In this document: piece by piece, positions 35,155-44,552 of the stretch
Layout of the letters: each line of letters begins with the position of its first letter
Numbering within the stretch: the first letter of the stretch is position 1
Assembly (NCBI RefSeq): GCF_003315415.1
Contig: NZ_QNSB01000009.1
Span: 80,043-144,042, forward strand
Source of the DNA: Brevibacterium sanguinis
GTDB taxonomy: Bacteria; Actinomycetota; Actinomycetes; Actinomycetales; Brevibacteriaceae
Length of the DNA: 64,000 bases
Direction of reading: 5' to 3'
Translations under genes and position numbers: made by a program
Notes under the pieces: generated by a model
The model's database searches: none
Told to the model about the DNA's origin: nothing
The model's input: only the letters and a program-made list of their open reading frames with translations

Positions 35155-35298
35155 TGCTGTCCCCTCCCCTGGATCCCGCGACCGTCCGGGACTCCCGGTG
35201 TGTCGGCCGCCACCTCTCGGTGCTCACTGTATCCGCAAGGCCGACTGCCGCCCAAGTGCGCTCCCACCCGGCCCGGGCGCGGCGGGGCCACCGCTGCG

Positions 35299-35364
35299 GG
35301 TCCGACCGTCGCCTCGCCCTGGTCCGACCGCCGCCTCGCCCTGGTGCGACCGTCCGCTCGCGGC
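35299..35364. repeat. Three 22-bp tandem repeats between GT9 and SDR genes
   Basis: GGTCCGACCGYCGCCTCGCCCT at 35299-35320 and 35321-35342, and a more diverged third copy at 35343-35364. The 302-bp divergent gap 35155-35456 contains this array; no gene is seen there. Confidence 0.8.
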
Positions 35365-35456
35365 TGCACTCCATCGACAAGCCGCGCGCACCTGGGTACC
35401 GTGAAGCATAGGACCAGGCGGGCATCCAGCCCTCCGTCTTCAGCTGAGGAGCACCC

Positions 35457-37319
35457 ATGCGCGTTGCCGTCGTCGGAGCCACCGGGAACACGGGCACCGC
35501 GGTGCTCACGGCCCTCCTCGATCGTCGCGAGGTCACCGAGGTCCTCGGGATCGCCCGGCGCATGCCGGACGTCACCGTGGCCCCCTACTCCGACTGCGAG
35601 TGGACGTCGGTGGACATCGCGGCGGCCAGCTCCGAGGAGCAGGCGCTCGAGGAGCTGCGCGAGGCCTTCCGCGACGTCGACGCCGTCGTCCACCTCGCCT
35701 GGCTCATCCAGCCGAACACGCACCGTGAGCTGCTGCGCCGGGTCAACGTCGACGGGACGATGCGGGTGGCTCGGGCTGCGGCGGACGCCGGGGTCTCCCA
35801 CCTCGTCGTCGCCTCCTCGTGGGCCGCGTACTCACCGGATTCGAGCGAGGACCGCCGGGACGAATCGTGGCCGGTGGGAGGAATCGCCTCCTCGCACTAC
35901 AGCGTCGACAAGGCCGCCCAGGAACAGGTCCTCGACGAGTTCGCCGCCGCCCATCCCGAGGTCCTCGTCACCCGGCTGCGCCCGGCCCTCGTGTTCCAGG
36001 CCGATGCCGCCCATCAGATCCAGCGGTACTTCCTCGGCCGCTGGATCCCGATGCAGACCCTCGGTGCCCTCGCACCCCCGGTCCTGCCCGTGCCCAAGGG
36101 GCTGCGCGGGGTCCAGGCGGTGACCGCCGAGGACCTCGCCGCCGCGTATGCCTCGGCTGTCGTCAACCGGGTCCCCGGGGCGTTCAACATCTGCGCCGAC
36201 GACATCCTCGGCCCCCGGGAGCTCGCCGACATCGTCGACCATGGCCGCTTCGTCGAGCTGCCACCGCGCCTGGTCCGCGCCTTCGTCTTCGGGGCGCACA
36301 AGGCCAGACTGCTCGCGGCGGACGAGGGCTGGCTCGACATGGCACTGTCGGTTCCCCGGATGGACAATGCCGCCGCGAAGCGGGAGCTCGGCTGGACTCC
36401 CCGCACCTCGGCCGCCGACGCCCTGCGGATCCTCCTCTCGGGGATGATCGCCGGATCGGGCACGGCCTCGGTCCCGCTGCGCCCCCGCGACCCCGACACC
36501 GGGCATCTGTCCACCGTCGAGGAGCCGGTGGCCGTGGGCGCCGCCGCACGCCGGGGCGGTCCGAACGTCTCCGACACCGTCAGCGTCGACCTCCTCAACC
36601 TCTATCTGTCCGACCACCTCACCGGGGCCACCGCCGGGGTGGAGCGGATCGAGCGGATGGCGGCCGAGTACGTGGACACGCCCGTCTTCGCCACCCTCTC
36701 CCAGATCGCCGAGGAGATCCGTCTCGAGCGCTCGTTCCTCCGGAATCTCATCCACGATCTCGGCATGAAGCAGATGCCCTACCGGCAGGCGCTGTCCTGG
36801 GTCGGCGAGCGGCTCGGCCGGCTGAAGAGCAACGGCAGGGTCGTCGAGCGCTCCCCGATGTCCCTCGTGCTCGAGGCCGAGCTCATGCGCAGCGCCGTGA
36901 TGGGCAAGCGCGGAGGCTGGCTGACCCTCGAGACGAACGCCGAGCTCCTGGGCCTCGACCCCCAGGTCTTCGGCGATCTGGCCGAGCGGGCACTGGCGCA
37001 GGCCGACGCCCTCGAGGACGTCCACGCCTATGCCCGCGCCCGCGCCTTCCGCAACGATCGTGAGACCTTCACCCCACAGACCCCCGATCACGCCCGTGAT
37101 CAGGCTGCAGAAGAGCACAGTGAGGAGTCCGCCATGACAGAGAACCCCGAGGGCACCGGTCCCGACGCCGACGACGTCGAGACCGTTCCGGAGACGGCGC
37201 CGGAGCGGGAGGCCGAGCGCCCGGGCACCACGGCCGATCGCAAGGCCCACGACGACGCGCTCGCCGACGAATGGGGCGACGAGTCCTTCCCGAGCAGCGA
37301 CCCGCCCGGCCACTACTGA
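35457..37319 (+). CDS. Fusion: NAD-dependent epimerase/dehydratase + helical domain + acidic tail
   Basis: A 620-residue protein with three parts. Residues 1-~345 are an extended SDR: GATGNTG (8-14) binds NAD, Ser120 in VVASSWAAYS and Tyr143-x3-Lys147 (YSVDK) are the catalytic set. Residues ~380-540 are an all-helical module (LLNLYLSDHLTGATAGVERI ... LIHDLGMKQM ... LGRLKSNGR ... RSPMSLVLEAE) of a kind usually encoded alone in actinobacteria. Residues 560-620 are acidic, ending DESFPSSDPPGHY. AGGAG at 37123-37127 precedes an in-frame ATG at 37134, so the tail may also be made separately. GAGGAG precedes the main ATG. Confidence 0.82.
   Translation: MRVAVVGATGNTGTAVLTALLDRREVTEVLGIARRMPDVTVAPYSDCEWTSVDIAAASSEEQALEELREAFRDVDAVVHLAWLIQPNTHRELLRRVNVDGTMRVARAAADAGVSHLVVASSWAAYSPDSSEDRRDESWPVGGIASSHYSVDKAAQEQVLDEFAAAHPEVLVTRLRPALVFQADAAHQIQRYFLGRWIPMQTLGALAPPVLPVPKGLRGVQAVTAEDLAAAYASAVVNRVPGAFNICADDILGPRELADIVDHGRFVELPPRLVRAFVFGAHKARLLAADEGWLDMALSVPRMDNAAAKRELGWTPRTSAADALRILLSGMIAGSGTASVPLRPRDPDTGHLSTVEEPVAVGAAARRGGPNVSDTVSVDLLNLYLSDHLTGATAGVERIERMAAEYVDTPVFATLSQIAEEIRLERSFLRNLIHDLGMKQMPYRQALSWVGERLGRLKSNGRVVERSPMSLVLEAELMRSAVMGKRGGWLTLETNAELLGLDPQVFGDLAERALAQADALEDVHAYARARAFRNDRETFTPQTPDHARDQAAEEHSEESAMTENPEGTGPDADDVETVPETAPEREAERPGTTADRKAHDDALADEWGDESFPSSDPPGHY
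37123..37136 (+). promoter_or_regulatory. Internal Shine-Dalgarno and start codon
   Basis: AGGAG (37123-37127), a 6-nt spacer and ATG (37134-37136) lie in frame at codon 560 of the SDR fusion. They would yield a separate 61-residue acidic protein. Confidence 0.45.
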
Positions 37320-37417
37320 GGCCCGCCCGGCCCGCATCCGTTTGTCAAGCCCCCTTGTGCAGCGTCCGGGCGCTGTGAAGGATGGGAGCAGCACCGACAC
37401 CTGCAGGAGGCCAAGAC

Positions 37418-38596
37418 ATGCGAGCTCTGACCTGGCAAGGCAAACGCGACGTCAGCGTGGAGACGGTGATGGATCCGGTCCTCCGTGAGCCCACGGACGT
37501 CATCATCGAAGTCACCTCGACGGCGATCTGCGGCTCCGACCTCCACCTCTACGAGGTGCTCGGACCGTTCATGGACAAGGGCGACATCCTCGGTCACGAG
37601 CCGATGGGCGTCGTCGTCGAGGCAGGCGCCGAATCGGGACGCGCGGTCGGAGACCGGGTCGTCGTCCCCTTCGGGATCGCATGCGGGCGCTGCTGGATGT
37701 GCACGCGGGGACTGACCTCGCAGTGCGAGACCACCCAGGTGCGCGAACACGGAAGCGGAGCAGCGCTGTTCGGCTACTCCCGCCTCTACGGCTCCGTGCC
37801 CGGCGGACAGGCCGAGCTGCTGCGCGTCCCGCACGCGGACTTCGGCGCGGTCGAGGTCGGCACCGAGCTGCCCGATCACCGCTACCTCTTCCTCAGCGAC
37901 GTCATCCCCACCGCATGGCAGGCCGTCGACTACGCCGGCGTCGGCCTCGGCGACACCGTGGCCGTGTACGGACTCGGCCCCATCGGGCAGATGGCCGCCC
38001 GCATCGCCGCCCACCTCGGCGCGAGGGTCTACGGGATCGATCCGGTGCCCGAGCGCCGGGAGATGGCGGCGCGCCACCACGCCCGCGTCTTCGACACCGA
38101 CGACGACACGCACGAGGCGATCCGCGAGGACACGGCCGGGCGCGGCCCCGACGCCGTCATCGACGCCGTCGGGATGGAAGCCCACGGCTCCCCGCTCGCC
38201 CAGGCCGCCCACCAGGCGGTGAGCCTCCTGCCCGATGCGATCGGCCGGAAGATGATGGAGGCCGGCGGCGTCGACCGGCTCTCCGCCCTGCACTCGGCGA
38301 TCGACCTCGTCCGCCGCGGCGGGACCGTGTCCGTCACCGGGGTCTACGGCGGGGAGGCGAGCCCGCTGCCGATGCTCACCCTCTTCGACAAGCAGATCCA
38401 GCTGCGCATGGGCCAATGCAACGTCCACCGGTGGATCGACGAGCTGCTGCCCCTCGTCGAGGATCCGACCGACCCGCTCGGCACGGACGATCTCGTCACC
38501 CACCGGCTGCCGCTCAGCGCCGCCCCCGATGCCTACGAGTCGTTCCAGAAGAAGACCGACGGCTGCATCAAGGTCGTCCTGGACCCCGCCTCATGA
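37418..38596 (+). CDS. Zinc-dependent alcohol dehydrogenase (formaldehyde dehydrogenase-like)
   Basis: A 392-residue medium-chain dehydrogenase. Cys38, His60 and Glu61 form the catalytic zinc region (CGSDLH, GHEPMG), and Cys89, Cys92, Cys95 and Cys103 the structural zinc site. GLGPIG (185-190) binds NAD(P). An insert around residues 205-285 and LVRRGGTVSVTGVYGG match the glutathione-independent formaldehyde dehydrogenase-like group. GCAGGAGG lies before the ATG at 37418. The stop overlaps the start of the next gene (ATGA), so the FAD-Rieske enzyme is coupled to it. Confidence 0.92.
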   Translation: MRALTWQGKRDVSVETVMDPVLREPTDVIIEVTSTAICGSDLHLYEVLGPFMDKGDILGHEPMGVVVEAGAESGRAVGDRVVVPFGIACGRCWMCTRGLTSQCETTQVREHGSGAALFGYSRLYGSVPGGQAELLRVPHADFGAVEVGTELPDHRYLFLSDVIPTAWQAVDYAGVGLGDTVAVYGLGPIGQMAARIAAHLGARVYGIDPVPERREMAARHHARVFDTDDDTHEAIREDTAGRGPDAVIDAVGMEAHGSPLAQAAHQAVSLLPDAIGRKMMEAGGVDRLSALHSAIDLVRRGGTVSVTGVYGGEASPLPMLTLFDKQIQLRMGQCNVHRWIDELLPLVEDPTDPLGTDDLVTHRLPLSAAPDAYESFQKKTDGCIKVVLDPAS

Positions 38597-40011
38597 GCGC
38601 CCCGGTCTGGTCCGAGGGGACGGGGCCACGGCCCGAGACGGCCGCTCGGCTCCCCGTCGGCGACCATGTCGACGTCGTCGTCGTGGGGGCCGGCCTGACG
38701 GGCCTCTTCACTGCGCGCACCCTCGCCGAGGCGGGTCGGACGGTGGTCGTCGTCGAAGCCCGCTCCGTCGGCTCCTGCGCCAGCGGGGCGTCCACGGGCA
38801 AGGCGAGCCTGCTCCAGGCCGCCCGGCACTCCCTCATCGCGGACTCGCTGAGCCTCGGCGTCGCCCGTGAGCATCTGCGCGCGCATGCCCACGGGCTCGA
38901 GGAGATCCTCTCCCTGTCGGCATCCCGGCGCTTCGGGCTCGAGCGGGCCAGCGCCTTCACCGTCGCCGGCACCTCGGCGGGAGTCGAGCAGGTGCGCCGC
39001 GAGCACGAGGTCTGCCGGGAGCTCGGCCTGCCGGTGACCCTCCACGAGTCCCTCGACGCCCCCTACCCGGTGCACGCGGCCCTCGAGCTTCCCGATCAGG
39101 TCCAGCTCGATCCCCTCGCCCTCCTCGGCGAGCTCGTCGCAGCCGTCGCCGAGGCCGGTGGGCGGATCGTCGAAGGGTGCCGGGTGACGGGGCTCGACGA
39201 CGACGGCGACCTCGTCTCCGTGGAGACGAGCATGGGGGATCTGAGCGCCGACCACGTCGTTCTCGCCACCGCCAGTCCGATCCTCGACCATGTCCCGACG
39301 ACGACGACGCTCGTCCCCCACCGCTCGTACCTGTGCGCCTTCGACGTGCCGGATCAGCCGCTGACCGGCATGCACATCTCGGTCGACTCCCCGAGCCGAT
39401 CCCTGCGCACCGCCGTGGTCGACGGACGGAGGCGCCTGCTCGTCGGCGGCAGCGGACACCGCACGGGCGAGGCCCGCAGCACCCGCCGCCTCGTCGACGA
39501 CCTCGAGGCCTGGACCACGGAGCACTTCCCCGGCGCCCGCCTCACCCATGCCTGGTCGGCCCAGGACCACCATCCGGTCGGACTGGTCCCCCTGGTCACC
39601 ACGTTCGGCGGCGAATCCGGTCGGGTCCACTTCGCCGGCGGCTACAGCAAATGGGGAGTCACCGGCGCCCCGGCCGCCGCGCGGCACCTGACCGATCGTC
39701 TCCTCGGCCGTCCCGAGACCGTGTCCTTCGGCACCCCCTCGACGTGGGGCCGGGCGAAGAACGCGCTGAGGTCGCAGGCGAAGGCCCCCGCGATGATGGC
39801 GGGCAGCCTCGTCCGCGACGGGCTCACAGGCGAGGCGAGGGTCGACGGTGAGGACGTCAGGGTCAGCCTCGTCTGCCCCCACGCCGGCGGGATCTGCACC
39901 TGGAACGATGCCGAGAGCACGTGGGACTGCCCGCTCCACGGGTCCCGCTTCGGTCCCGCCGGCACCATCCTCGAGGGCCCCGCCACCACCGACCTCGACC
40001 GGCTCCGCTGA
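38593..40011 (+). CDS. FAD-dependent oxidoreductase with C-terminal Rieske domain
   Basis: A 472-residue protein. Residues 26-~370 are a DAO-type FAD oxidoreductase (VVVVGAGLTGLFTARTLAEAG with GAGLTG at 32-37; the active FAD-return segment GGYSKWGVTGAPAAARHL). The last 50 residues are a Rieske [2Fe-2S] domain with Cys428-x-His430 and Cys446-x2-His449. Such fusions exist in soluble stress-type oxidoreductases; donor and acceptor are unknown. It overlaps the alcohol dehydrogenase by four bases and is 33 bp upstream of the ThDP enzyme. Confidence 0.9.
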   Translation: MSAPVWSEGTGPRPETAARLPVGDHVDVVVVGAGLTGLFTARTLAEAGRTVVVVEARSVGSCASGASTGKASLLQAARHSLIADSLSLGVAREHLRAHAHGLEEILSLSASRRFGLERASAFTVAGTSAGVEQVRREHEVCRELGLPVTLHESLDAPYPVHAALELPDQVQLDPLALLGELVAAVAEAGGRIVEGCRVTGLDDDGDLVSVETSMGDLSADHVVLATASPILDHVPTTTTLVPHRSYLCAFDVPDQPLTGMHISVDSPSRSLRTAVVDGRRRLLVGGSGHRTGEARSTRRLVDDLEAWTTEHFPGARLTHAWSAQDHHPVGLVPLVTTFGGESGRVHFAGGYSKWGVTGAPAAARHLTDRLLGRPETVSFGTPSTWGRAKNALRSQAKAPAMMAGSLVRDGLTGEARVDGEDVRVSLVCPHAGGICTWNDAESTWDCPLHGSRFGPAGTILEGPATTDLDRLR

Positions 40012-40044
40012 GCGCGGAGCCGTCATCGACGAACAGGAGGAGAG

Positions 40045-41838
40045 ATGACAGACACCGACAGGCAGACCGCCGATCTCATCGTCGACCGACTCCGCGACTG
40101 GGACGTCGAACGCGTCTACGGATACGCGGGAGACGGGAACAACCCCCTCCTCGGGGCGCTGCGGCGCTCCGCGGCCGCTCCCCGATTCATCAGCGCCCGG
40201 CATGAGGAGGGCGCGGCGTTCATGGCCGTCGGCGAGGCGAAGTACACCGGACGCGTCGGCGTCGTCACCTCGACGCAGGGCCCCGGCGCCGTGCATCTCC
40301 TCAACCCCCTCTACGACGCGAAGCTCGACAGCGCCCCCGTCGTCGCCCTCGTCGCCCAGCAGCACACGAGCGTCCTCGGCTCCGACTACCAGCAGGAGAT
40401 CGACCTCCAGACCCTCTTCCACGACGTCGCCTCCCCGTTCGTCCAGCTCGTCTCCTCCCCCGAGCAGCTGCCGATGGTCCTCGACCGGGCGTTCCGCTCG
40501 GCCCTGGCCACCGCCCAGCCCGCGGTGCTCATCCTCCCCCACGACGTCCAGCAGGCCCCGGCGCCCGAGCACGGCCAGGCCCATGGCGAGGTCGTCACCT
40601 CCCCGCGCTGGTCCACCGGACGGGTCCTTCCCCGCGACGAGGACCTCGCCGAGGCGGCGGCGACGATCGAGGCGGGAGAGAAGGTCGCCCTCCTCGTCGG
40701 CCGCGGCGCCAAGCACGCCGGCGCCGAGGTCCTCGCCCTGGCCGAGCACCTCGGCGCCGGGATCACCACGAGTCTGCTCGGCAAGCCGTTCGTCGACGAA
40801 GGCCACGCGCTGGCCGCCGGGACGATGGGGCACCTGGGCACGAGCGCCTCGGCGCAGATCCTCCAGGGCTGCGACACGCTCGTCATCATCGGATCCAACG
40901 ATCCGTGGACCGAGTTCTACCCCGCCCCTGGGTCGGCGCGGGTGGTCCAGATCGACATCGACCCGGCGATGCTCGGCAATCGCCATCCCGTCGACGTCGG
41001 CGTCGTCGGTGAGGCCGGCCCGACGATCGAGGCCCTGCTCGAGCGGCTGTCCCCGCGTCCCGACTCCCCCTGGCGGACCGAGGTCGAGCACCGGGTCCGC
41101 GCCTGGCACGAGATCGCCGCGGAGCGGGCGTACATCCCCGCCGAGCCGCTCAACCCGGAACTCGTCGTCCGGCGCTTCGCCGAGCGGGTCGGGGCGGACT
41201 GGCAGGTCGCGATCGACGTCGGCAGCGCCGTCTACCACTATGTGCGGCAGATGCGGCTGCCCACCACCGTCCCCGCCCACCTGTCGAGCACTCTGGCGAG
41301 CATGGGCTGTGCGATCCCCTTCGGGGTCGCGGCCAAGGAGAGTTCGCCCCGGCGTCCGGTCGCCGTGCTCGCCGGCGACGGTGCGATGGAGATGCTCGGC
41401 AACACCGAGCTGGTCACCGTCGCCGAGCGCTGGCCGCAGTGGGACGACCCCCGCTTCGTCATCCTCGTCCTCTGCAACCGGGACCTGTCCGAGGTGACGT
41501 GGGAGCAGCGGGAGATGGAGGCGCAGCCGCGCTTCGCGCCGTCCCAGGACGTCCCCGGGTTCGACTTCGCCGGCTACGCGCGGCTCCTCGGGCTCCACGG
41601 GGTCAGCGTCGCGGATCCGGATTCCGTCGAGGCGGCGCTCGACGAGGCGTTCGCGGCCGACAGGCCGGTCCTCATCGAGGCGGTCACCGACCCCGACGTG
41701 CCGCTGCTGCCGCCGTTCCCCCACGGCCGGCAGAAGCTCGAAGCGATGCGCACCGGAATCGAGGCCGAGGGCGAACCGGGCGCCCATGCCCTCGAGCTCC
41801 TGGCGGCCTATGCCCGGATCGAGGAGGAGCGGCAGTGA
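40045..41838 (+). CDS. Thiamine-diphosphate enzyme (pyruvate oxidase/PoxB-like)
   Basis: A 597-residue ThDP enzyme with the three usual domains: N-terminal Pyr domain with catalytic Glu in ISARHEEGAAFMAVGEAKYTG, a central Rossmann-like domain (LLVGRGAKHAGAEVLALAEHL), and a C-terminal PP domain with GDGAMEMLGNTELVTV (GDG...N-type ThDP/Mg motif). It resembles pyruvate oxidases and acetolactate-synthase-like proteins; the exact donor acid is not assignable. AGGAGGAGAG is a strong ribosome site. Its TGA is followed at once by the stop of the opposite-strand DUF3017 gene. Confidence 0.9.
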   Translation: MTDTDRQTADLIVDRLRDWDVERVYGYAGDGNNPLLGALRRSAAAPRFISARHEEGAAFMAVGEAKYTGRVGVVTSTQGPGAVHLLNPLYDAKLDSAPVVALVAQQHTSVLGSDYQQEIDLQTLFHDVASPFVQLVSSPEQLPMVLDRAFRSALATAQPAVLILPHDVQQAPAPEHGQAHGEVVTSPRWSTGRVLPRDEDLAEAAATIEAGEKVALLVGRGAKHAGAEVLALAEHLGAGITTSLLGKPFVDEGHALAAGTMGHLGTSASAQILQGCDTLVIIGSNDPWTEFYPAPGSARVVQIDIDPAMLGNRHPVDVGVVGEAGPTIEALLERLSPRPDSPWRTEVEHRVRAWHEIAAERAYIPAEPLNPELVVRRFAERVGADWQVAIDVGSAVYHYVRQMRLPTTVPAHLSSTLASMGCAIPFGVAAKESSPRRPVAVLAGDGAMEMLGNTELVTVAERWPQWDDPRFVILVLCNRDLSEVTWEQREMEAQPRFAPSQDVPGFDFAGYARLLGLHGVSVADPDSVEAALDEAFAADRPVLIEAVTDPDVPLLPPFPHGRQKLEAMRTGIEAEGEPGAHALELLAAYARIEEERQ

Positions 41839-42195
41839 TCAGCGGGTCTCCGGGACGACGAGGGACACGACGACGAGGAGGCCCGCGAAGATGAGCATCG
41901 TCGCGACGTCGACCCCGCGGGAGCGGTTGACCCAGTAGTCGCGCCAGGGCGCGGGCATCGCGCGGATGACGGCGAGGACGGCGGGCACGAGCGCGAGCAC
42001 GAGGGCGCCGAGGCGGAACTCGATGAAGGTGCACACCGCGGCGATGACGACGCCGAGGAGGCAGAAGAGCAGGACCCAGTCCTTGGGCAGCGGGTTCGAG
42101 TAGCGCCGCTTCCAGTAGATCCAGCGCTTGGCCAGTGGACCTCGCCCGCGCCGGGCATGGCGCGGGGAGGTCGGCTGCCGCTCAGTGGAAGAAAT
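41839..42195 (-). CDS. DUF3017 membrane protein with apparent ATT start
   Basis: An actinobacterial DUF3017 protein of about 118 residues with a basic N-terminus (SNPLPKDW precedes the first helix) and three helices ([52 protein letters not shown]), ending in [10 protein letters not shown]. After an in-frame stop at 42208-42210 there is no ATG, GTG or TTG before the conserved part; the best candidate is ATT at 42193-42195, 5 nt after GGGGAG. CTG at 42133-42135 is an alternative. It overlaps the end of purH in another frame. Confidence 0.72.
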   Translation of the reverse strand: MSSTERQPTSPRHARRGRGPLAKRWIYWKRRYSNPLPKDWVLLFCLLGVVIAAVCTFIEFRLGALVLALVPAVLAVIRAMPAPWRDYWVNRSRGVDVATMLIFAGLLVVVSLVVPETR

Positions 42196-43765
42196 GGCGG
42201 CTCCCCGTCAGGTACAGGGTCACTCCCGCCGCCTCGGCGGCGGCGATGACCTCGTCGTCGCGGATCGAGCCGCCCGGCTGGACGACAGCCGTGACGCCTG
42301 CGTCGATGAGGATCTGCAGTCCGTCGGCGAAGGGGAAGAACGCGTCGGAGGCGGCCACCGCGCCCGCCGTCCGCTCGGTCCCGGCACGTTCGACCGCGAG
42401 CCGGGCCGAATCGACGCGGTTGACCTGCCCCATGCCCACGCCCACCGAGGCGCTGTCCCGGGCGATGAGGATCGCGTTGGACTTCACCGCGCGGCAGGCC
42501 CGCCAGGCGAAGTCGAGATCGGCGAGCACCTCGGGCGCGGCCGGTCGGCCCGCGGCCAGGGTCCAGTTCTCCGGCGAGTCCCCGGCGGCCTGCAGGCGAT
42601 CGCGATCCTGGACGAGGAATCCGCCGGTGATCGGGGTGAGGTCCCGGGCGGGGACGTCGATCTCTCCGAGCTCGAGCAGGCGCAGGTTCTTCTTCGCCGA
42701 GAGGATCTCCAGGGCCTCGGCGGAGAAGGCGGGCGCGGCGAGACACTCGGTGAAGATCGGGGCGATCGACTCCGCGAGCTCGGCGTCGACCTCGCGGTTG
42801 GTCGCGATGACCCCGCCGTAGGCCGAGAGCGGATCGCACTCGTGGGCGGCTCGGTGGGCCGCCGCTGCGGTGTCCGCGACGGCGATCCCGCAGGGGTTGG
42901 CGTGCTTGATGATCGCCACGGCCGGGCGGTCGAAGTCGTAGGCGGCGCGGATCGCCGCATCCGTGTCCGTGTAGTTGTTGTACGACATCGCCTTGCCGCC
43001 GAGCAGTCGCGCCCCGGCGATTCCCCGGGTGCCGTCGGCGTACACCGCCGCGGCCTGGTGCGGATTCTCCCCGTAGCGGAGGTCGGCGATCTTCTCCCCG
43101 GTCAGTCCCGCGAAGTCGGGGCCGCGGAGGGCCTCCGCGGCGGGCTGACCGGCCTCGGTCGGCGCGTCGACCGCGAGCTCGGCGGCGAACCAGGAGGCCA
43201 CGGCCGTGTCGTAGGCGGCGGTGTGGGCGAATGCCCGGGCGGCGAACCGGCGCCGTGCCTCGAGGTCGAAGCCCTCTCCGGTGGCGGCGGCGAGGACCGC
43301 GTCGTAGTCGGCCGGATCGGTGATCACGGTGACGCTGGGGTGGTTCTTCGCCGCCGCGCGCACCATGGAGGGCCCGCCGATGTCGATCTGCTCGACGCAG
43401 TCGTCGAAGCCGGCACCGGAGGCCACGGTCTCGGAGAACGGGTAGAGGTTGACGACGACGAGGTCGAAGGGCGCGATCTCGAGCTCGTCGAGCTGGTCGA
43501 GGTGCGCGGGTTTGCGCGTGTCGGCGAGGATTCCGGCGTGGACGCGCGGGTGCAGGGTCTTCACCCGCCCCTCGAGGCACTCGGGGAAGCCGGTGAGCTC
43601 CTCGACCTTCGTCACCTGGGCGCCGGCCTCGGCGATCACCGCCGCCGTCGACCCGGTCGACACGATCTCGACTCCCGCCGCATGCAGGCCGCGGGCAAGC
43701 TCGGCCAATCCGGTCTTGTCGTAGACGCTGACGAGCGCTCTCTTGATCGCGCGGGTTCCGGACAC
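42182..43765 (-). CDS. purH: AICAR transformylase / IMP cyclohydrolase
   Basis: A 527-residue bifunctional enzyme for the last two steps of IMP synthesis. The MGS-like cyclohydrolase domain begins [20 protein letters not shown] and includes [13 protein letters not shown]. The transformylase domain has [16 protein letters not shown], and the catalytic Lys-His in IIKHANPCG. The C-terminus ends GSRHFFH. GTG at 43765 is preferred because AAGGAGG lies 4 nt upstream; an earlier GTG at 43825 would add a Pro/Gln repeat read from tandem repeat DNA. purN is just upstream. Confidence 0.95.
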   Translation of the reverse strand: MSGTRAIKRALVSVYDKTGLAELARGLHAAGVEIVSTGSTAAVIAEAGAQVTKVEELTGFPECLEGRVKTLHPRVHAGILADTRKPAHLDQLDELEIAPFDLVVVNLYPFSETVASGAGFDDCVEQIDIGGPSMVRAAAKNHPSVTVITDPADYDAVLAAATGEGFDLEARRRFAARAFAHTAAYDTAVASWFAAELAVDAPTEAGQPAAEALRGPDFAGLTGEKIADLRYGENPHQAAAVYADGTRGIAGARLLGGKAMSYNNYTDTDAAIRAAYDFDRPAVAIIKHANPCGIAVADTAAAAHRAAHECDPLSAYGGVIATNREVDAELAESIAPIFTECLAAPAFSAEALEILSAKKNLRLLELGEIDVPARDLTPITGGFLVQDRDRLQAAGDSPENWTLAAGRPAAPEVLADLDFAWRACRAVKSNAILIARDSASVGVGMGQVNRVDSARLAVERAGTERTAGAVAASDAFFPFADGLQILIDAGVTAVVQPGGSIRDDEVIAAAEAAGVTLYLTGSRHFFH

Positions 43766-43778
43766 GGGTCCTCCTTGG

Positions 43779-43814
43779 GGGTTCGGCTGGGGTTGCGGGT
43801 TCGGCTGGGGCTGC
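43779..43814. repeat. Two 18-bp tandem repeats between purN and purH
   Basis: GGGTTCGGCTGGGGTTGC (43779-43796) and a copy with one change at 43797-43814. The repeats fill the short purN-purH gap, just upstream of the purH ribosome-binding site. Confidence 0.8.
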
Positions 43815-43821
43815 GGGAGGC

Positions 43822-44472
43822 TCACCGGTCACCCGCCGAGGTGACATAGCCCCTGACCTGTCGACCGTCGATCTCGAGGTCGTGATCGGCGAGGTGGGTG
43901 AGCAGGGCGACGAGTTCCGCGCGTTCGCGGGTCTTGATCCGCTCGTGCACCGACTCCTCCGTGTCGTCGTCGGCGACGGGGACGGCGAACTGGGTGATGA
44001 TCGGTCCCGTGTCGACTCCGGTGTCGACGAGGTGGATCGTGCCCCCGGTGATCCTCACTCCGTGGGCGAGCGCGTCGCGGACGCCGTGCGCGCCCGGGAA
44101 GGCGGGCAGGAGCGCGGGGTGGGTGTTGATGATCCGGTCCGGGAAGGCGGCGATGAACTCGGGACCGAGGATGCGCATGAATCCTGCCGAGACCACCCAG
44201 TCGGGAGCGTACGAGGCGACGGTCTCGCGCAGGCGGCGGTTCCACTCCTCACGATCGGCGCAGTCGCGGGGGCTGACGACGAAGTCGGGGATCCCGGCCG
44301 CCCGGGCCCTTTCGAGCACGCCCGCGCCGGGGCCGTCGGATCCGATCGCGGCGATCTCGACTCCGGCGGCGTTCCCGCCTCGGCGGGAGTCGACCTCACC
44401 GGAACCGGCGAAGGCATCGATCACTGCCTGGGTCAGGGTACCGGAGCCGGAGGCGAGGAGAACGATGCGCAC
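43822..44472 (-). CDS. purN: Phosphoribosylglycinamide formyltransferase
   Basis: A 216-residue GAR transformylase using 10-formyl-THF. It starts [21 protein letters not shown], with the phosphate-binding [38 protein letters not shown] (catalytic Asn and His) and [11 protein letters not shown] (catalytic Asp) follow. GTG at 44472 was chosen because TAGAAT (44480-44485, minus strand) lies exactly 7 nt upstream, the leaderless pattern, and PurN proteins normally begin M-R-I-V. It is upstream of purH with a short repeat-filled gap. Confidence 0.94.
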   Translation of the reverse strand: MRIVLLASGSGTLTQAVIDAFAGSGEVDSRRGGNAAGVEIAAIGSDGPGAGVLERARAAGIPDFVVSPRDCADREEWNRRLRETVASYAPDWVVSAGFMRILGPEFIAAFPDRIINTHPALLPAFPGAHGVRDALAHGVRITGGTIHLVDTGVDTGPIITQFAVPVADDDTEESVHERIKTRERAELVALLTHLADHDLEIDGRQVRGYVTSAGDR

Positions 44473-44552
44473 GCGCCCCATTCTACAAGGGCCGCGCGCG
44501 TGCCCGGCGGGCGGCGGGAGCCTTCGCAGGCCGTCTGTGAGAAACTGGCTGG

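Noticed and set aside
38533..41787. Long open frame antisense to the ADH-Rieske-ThDP cassette
   Set aside because: Same shadow effect: three well-formed enzymes with intact motifs lie on the plus strand and the antisense product has no recognisable fold.
43766..43825. N-terminal extension of PurH from GTG 43825 (Pro/Gln repeats)
   Set aside because: The extension is read from an 18-bp DNA repeat, is not a PurH feature, and a strong AAGGAGG lies before the GTG at 43765.
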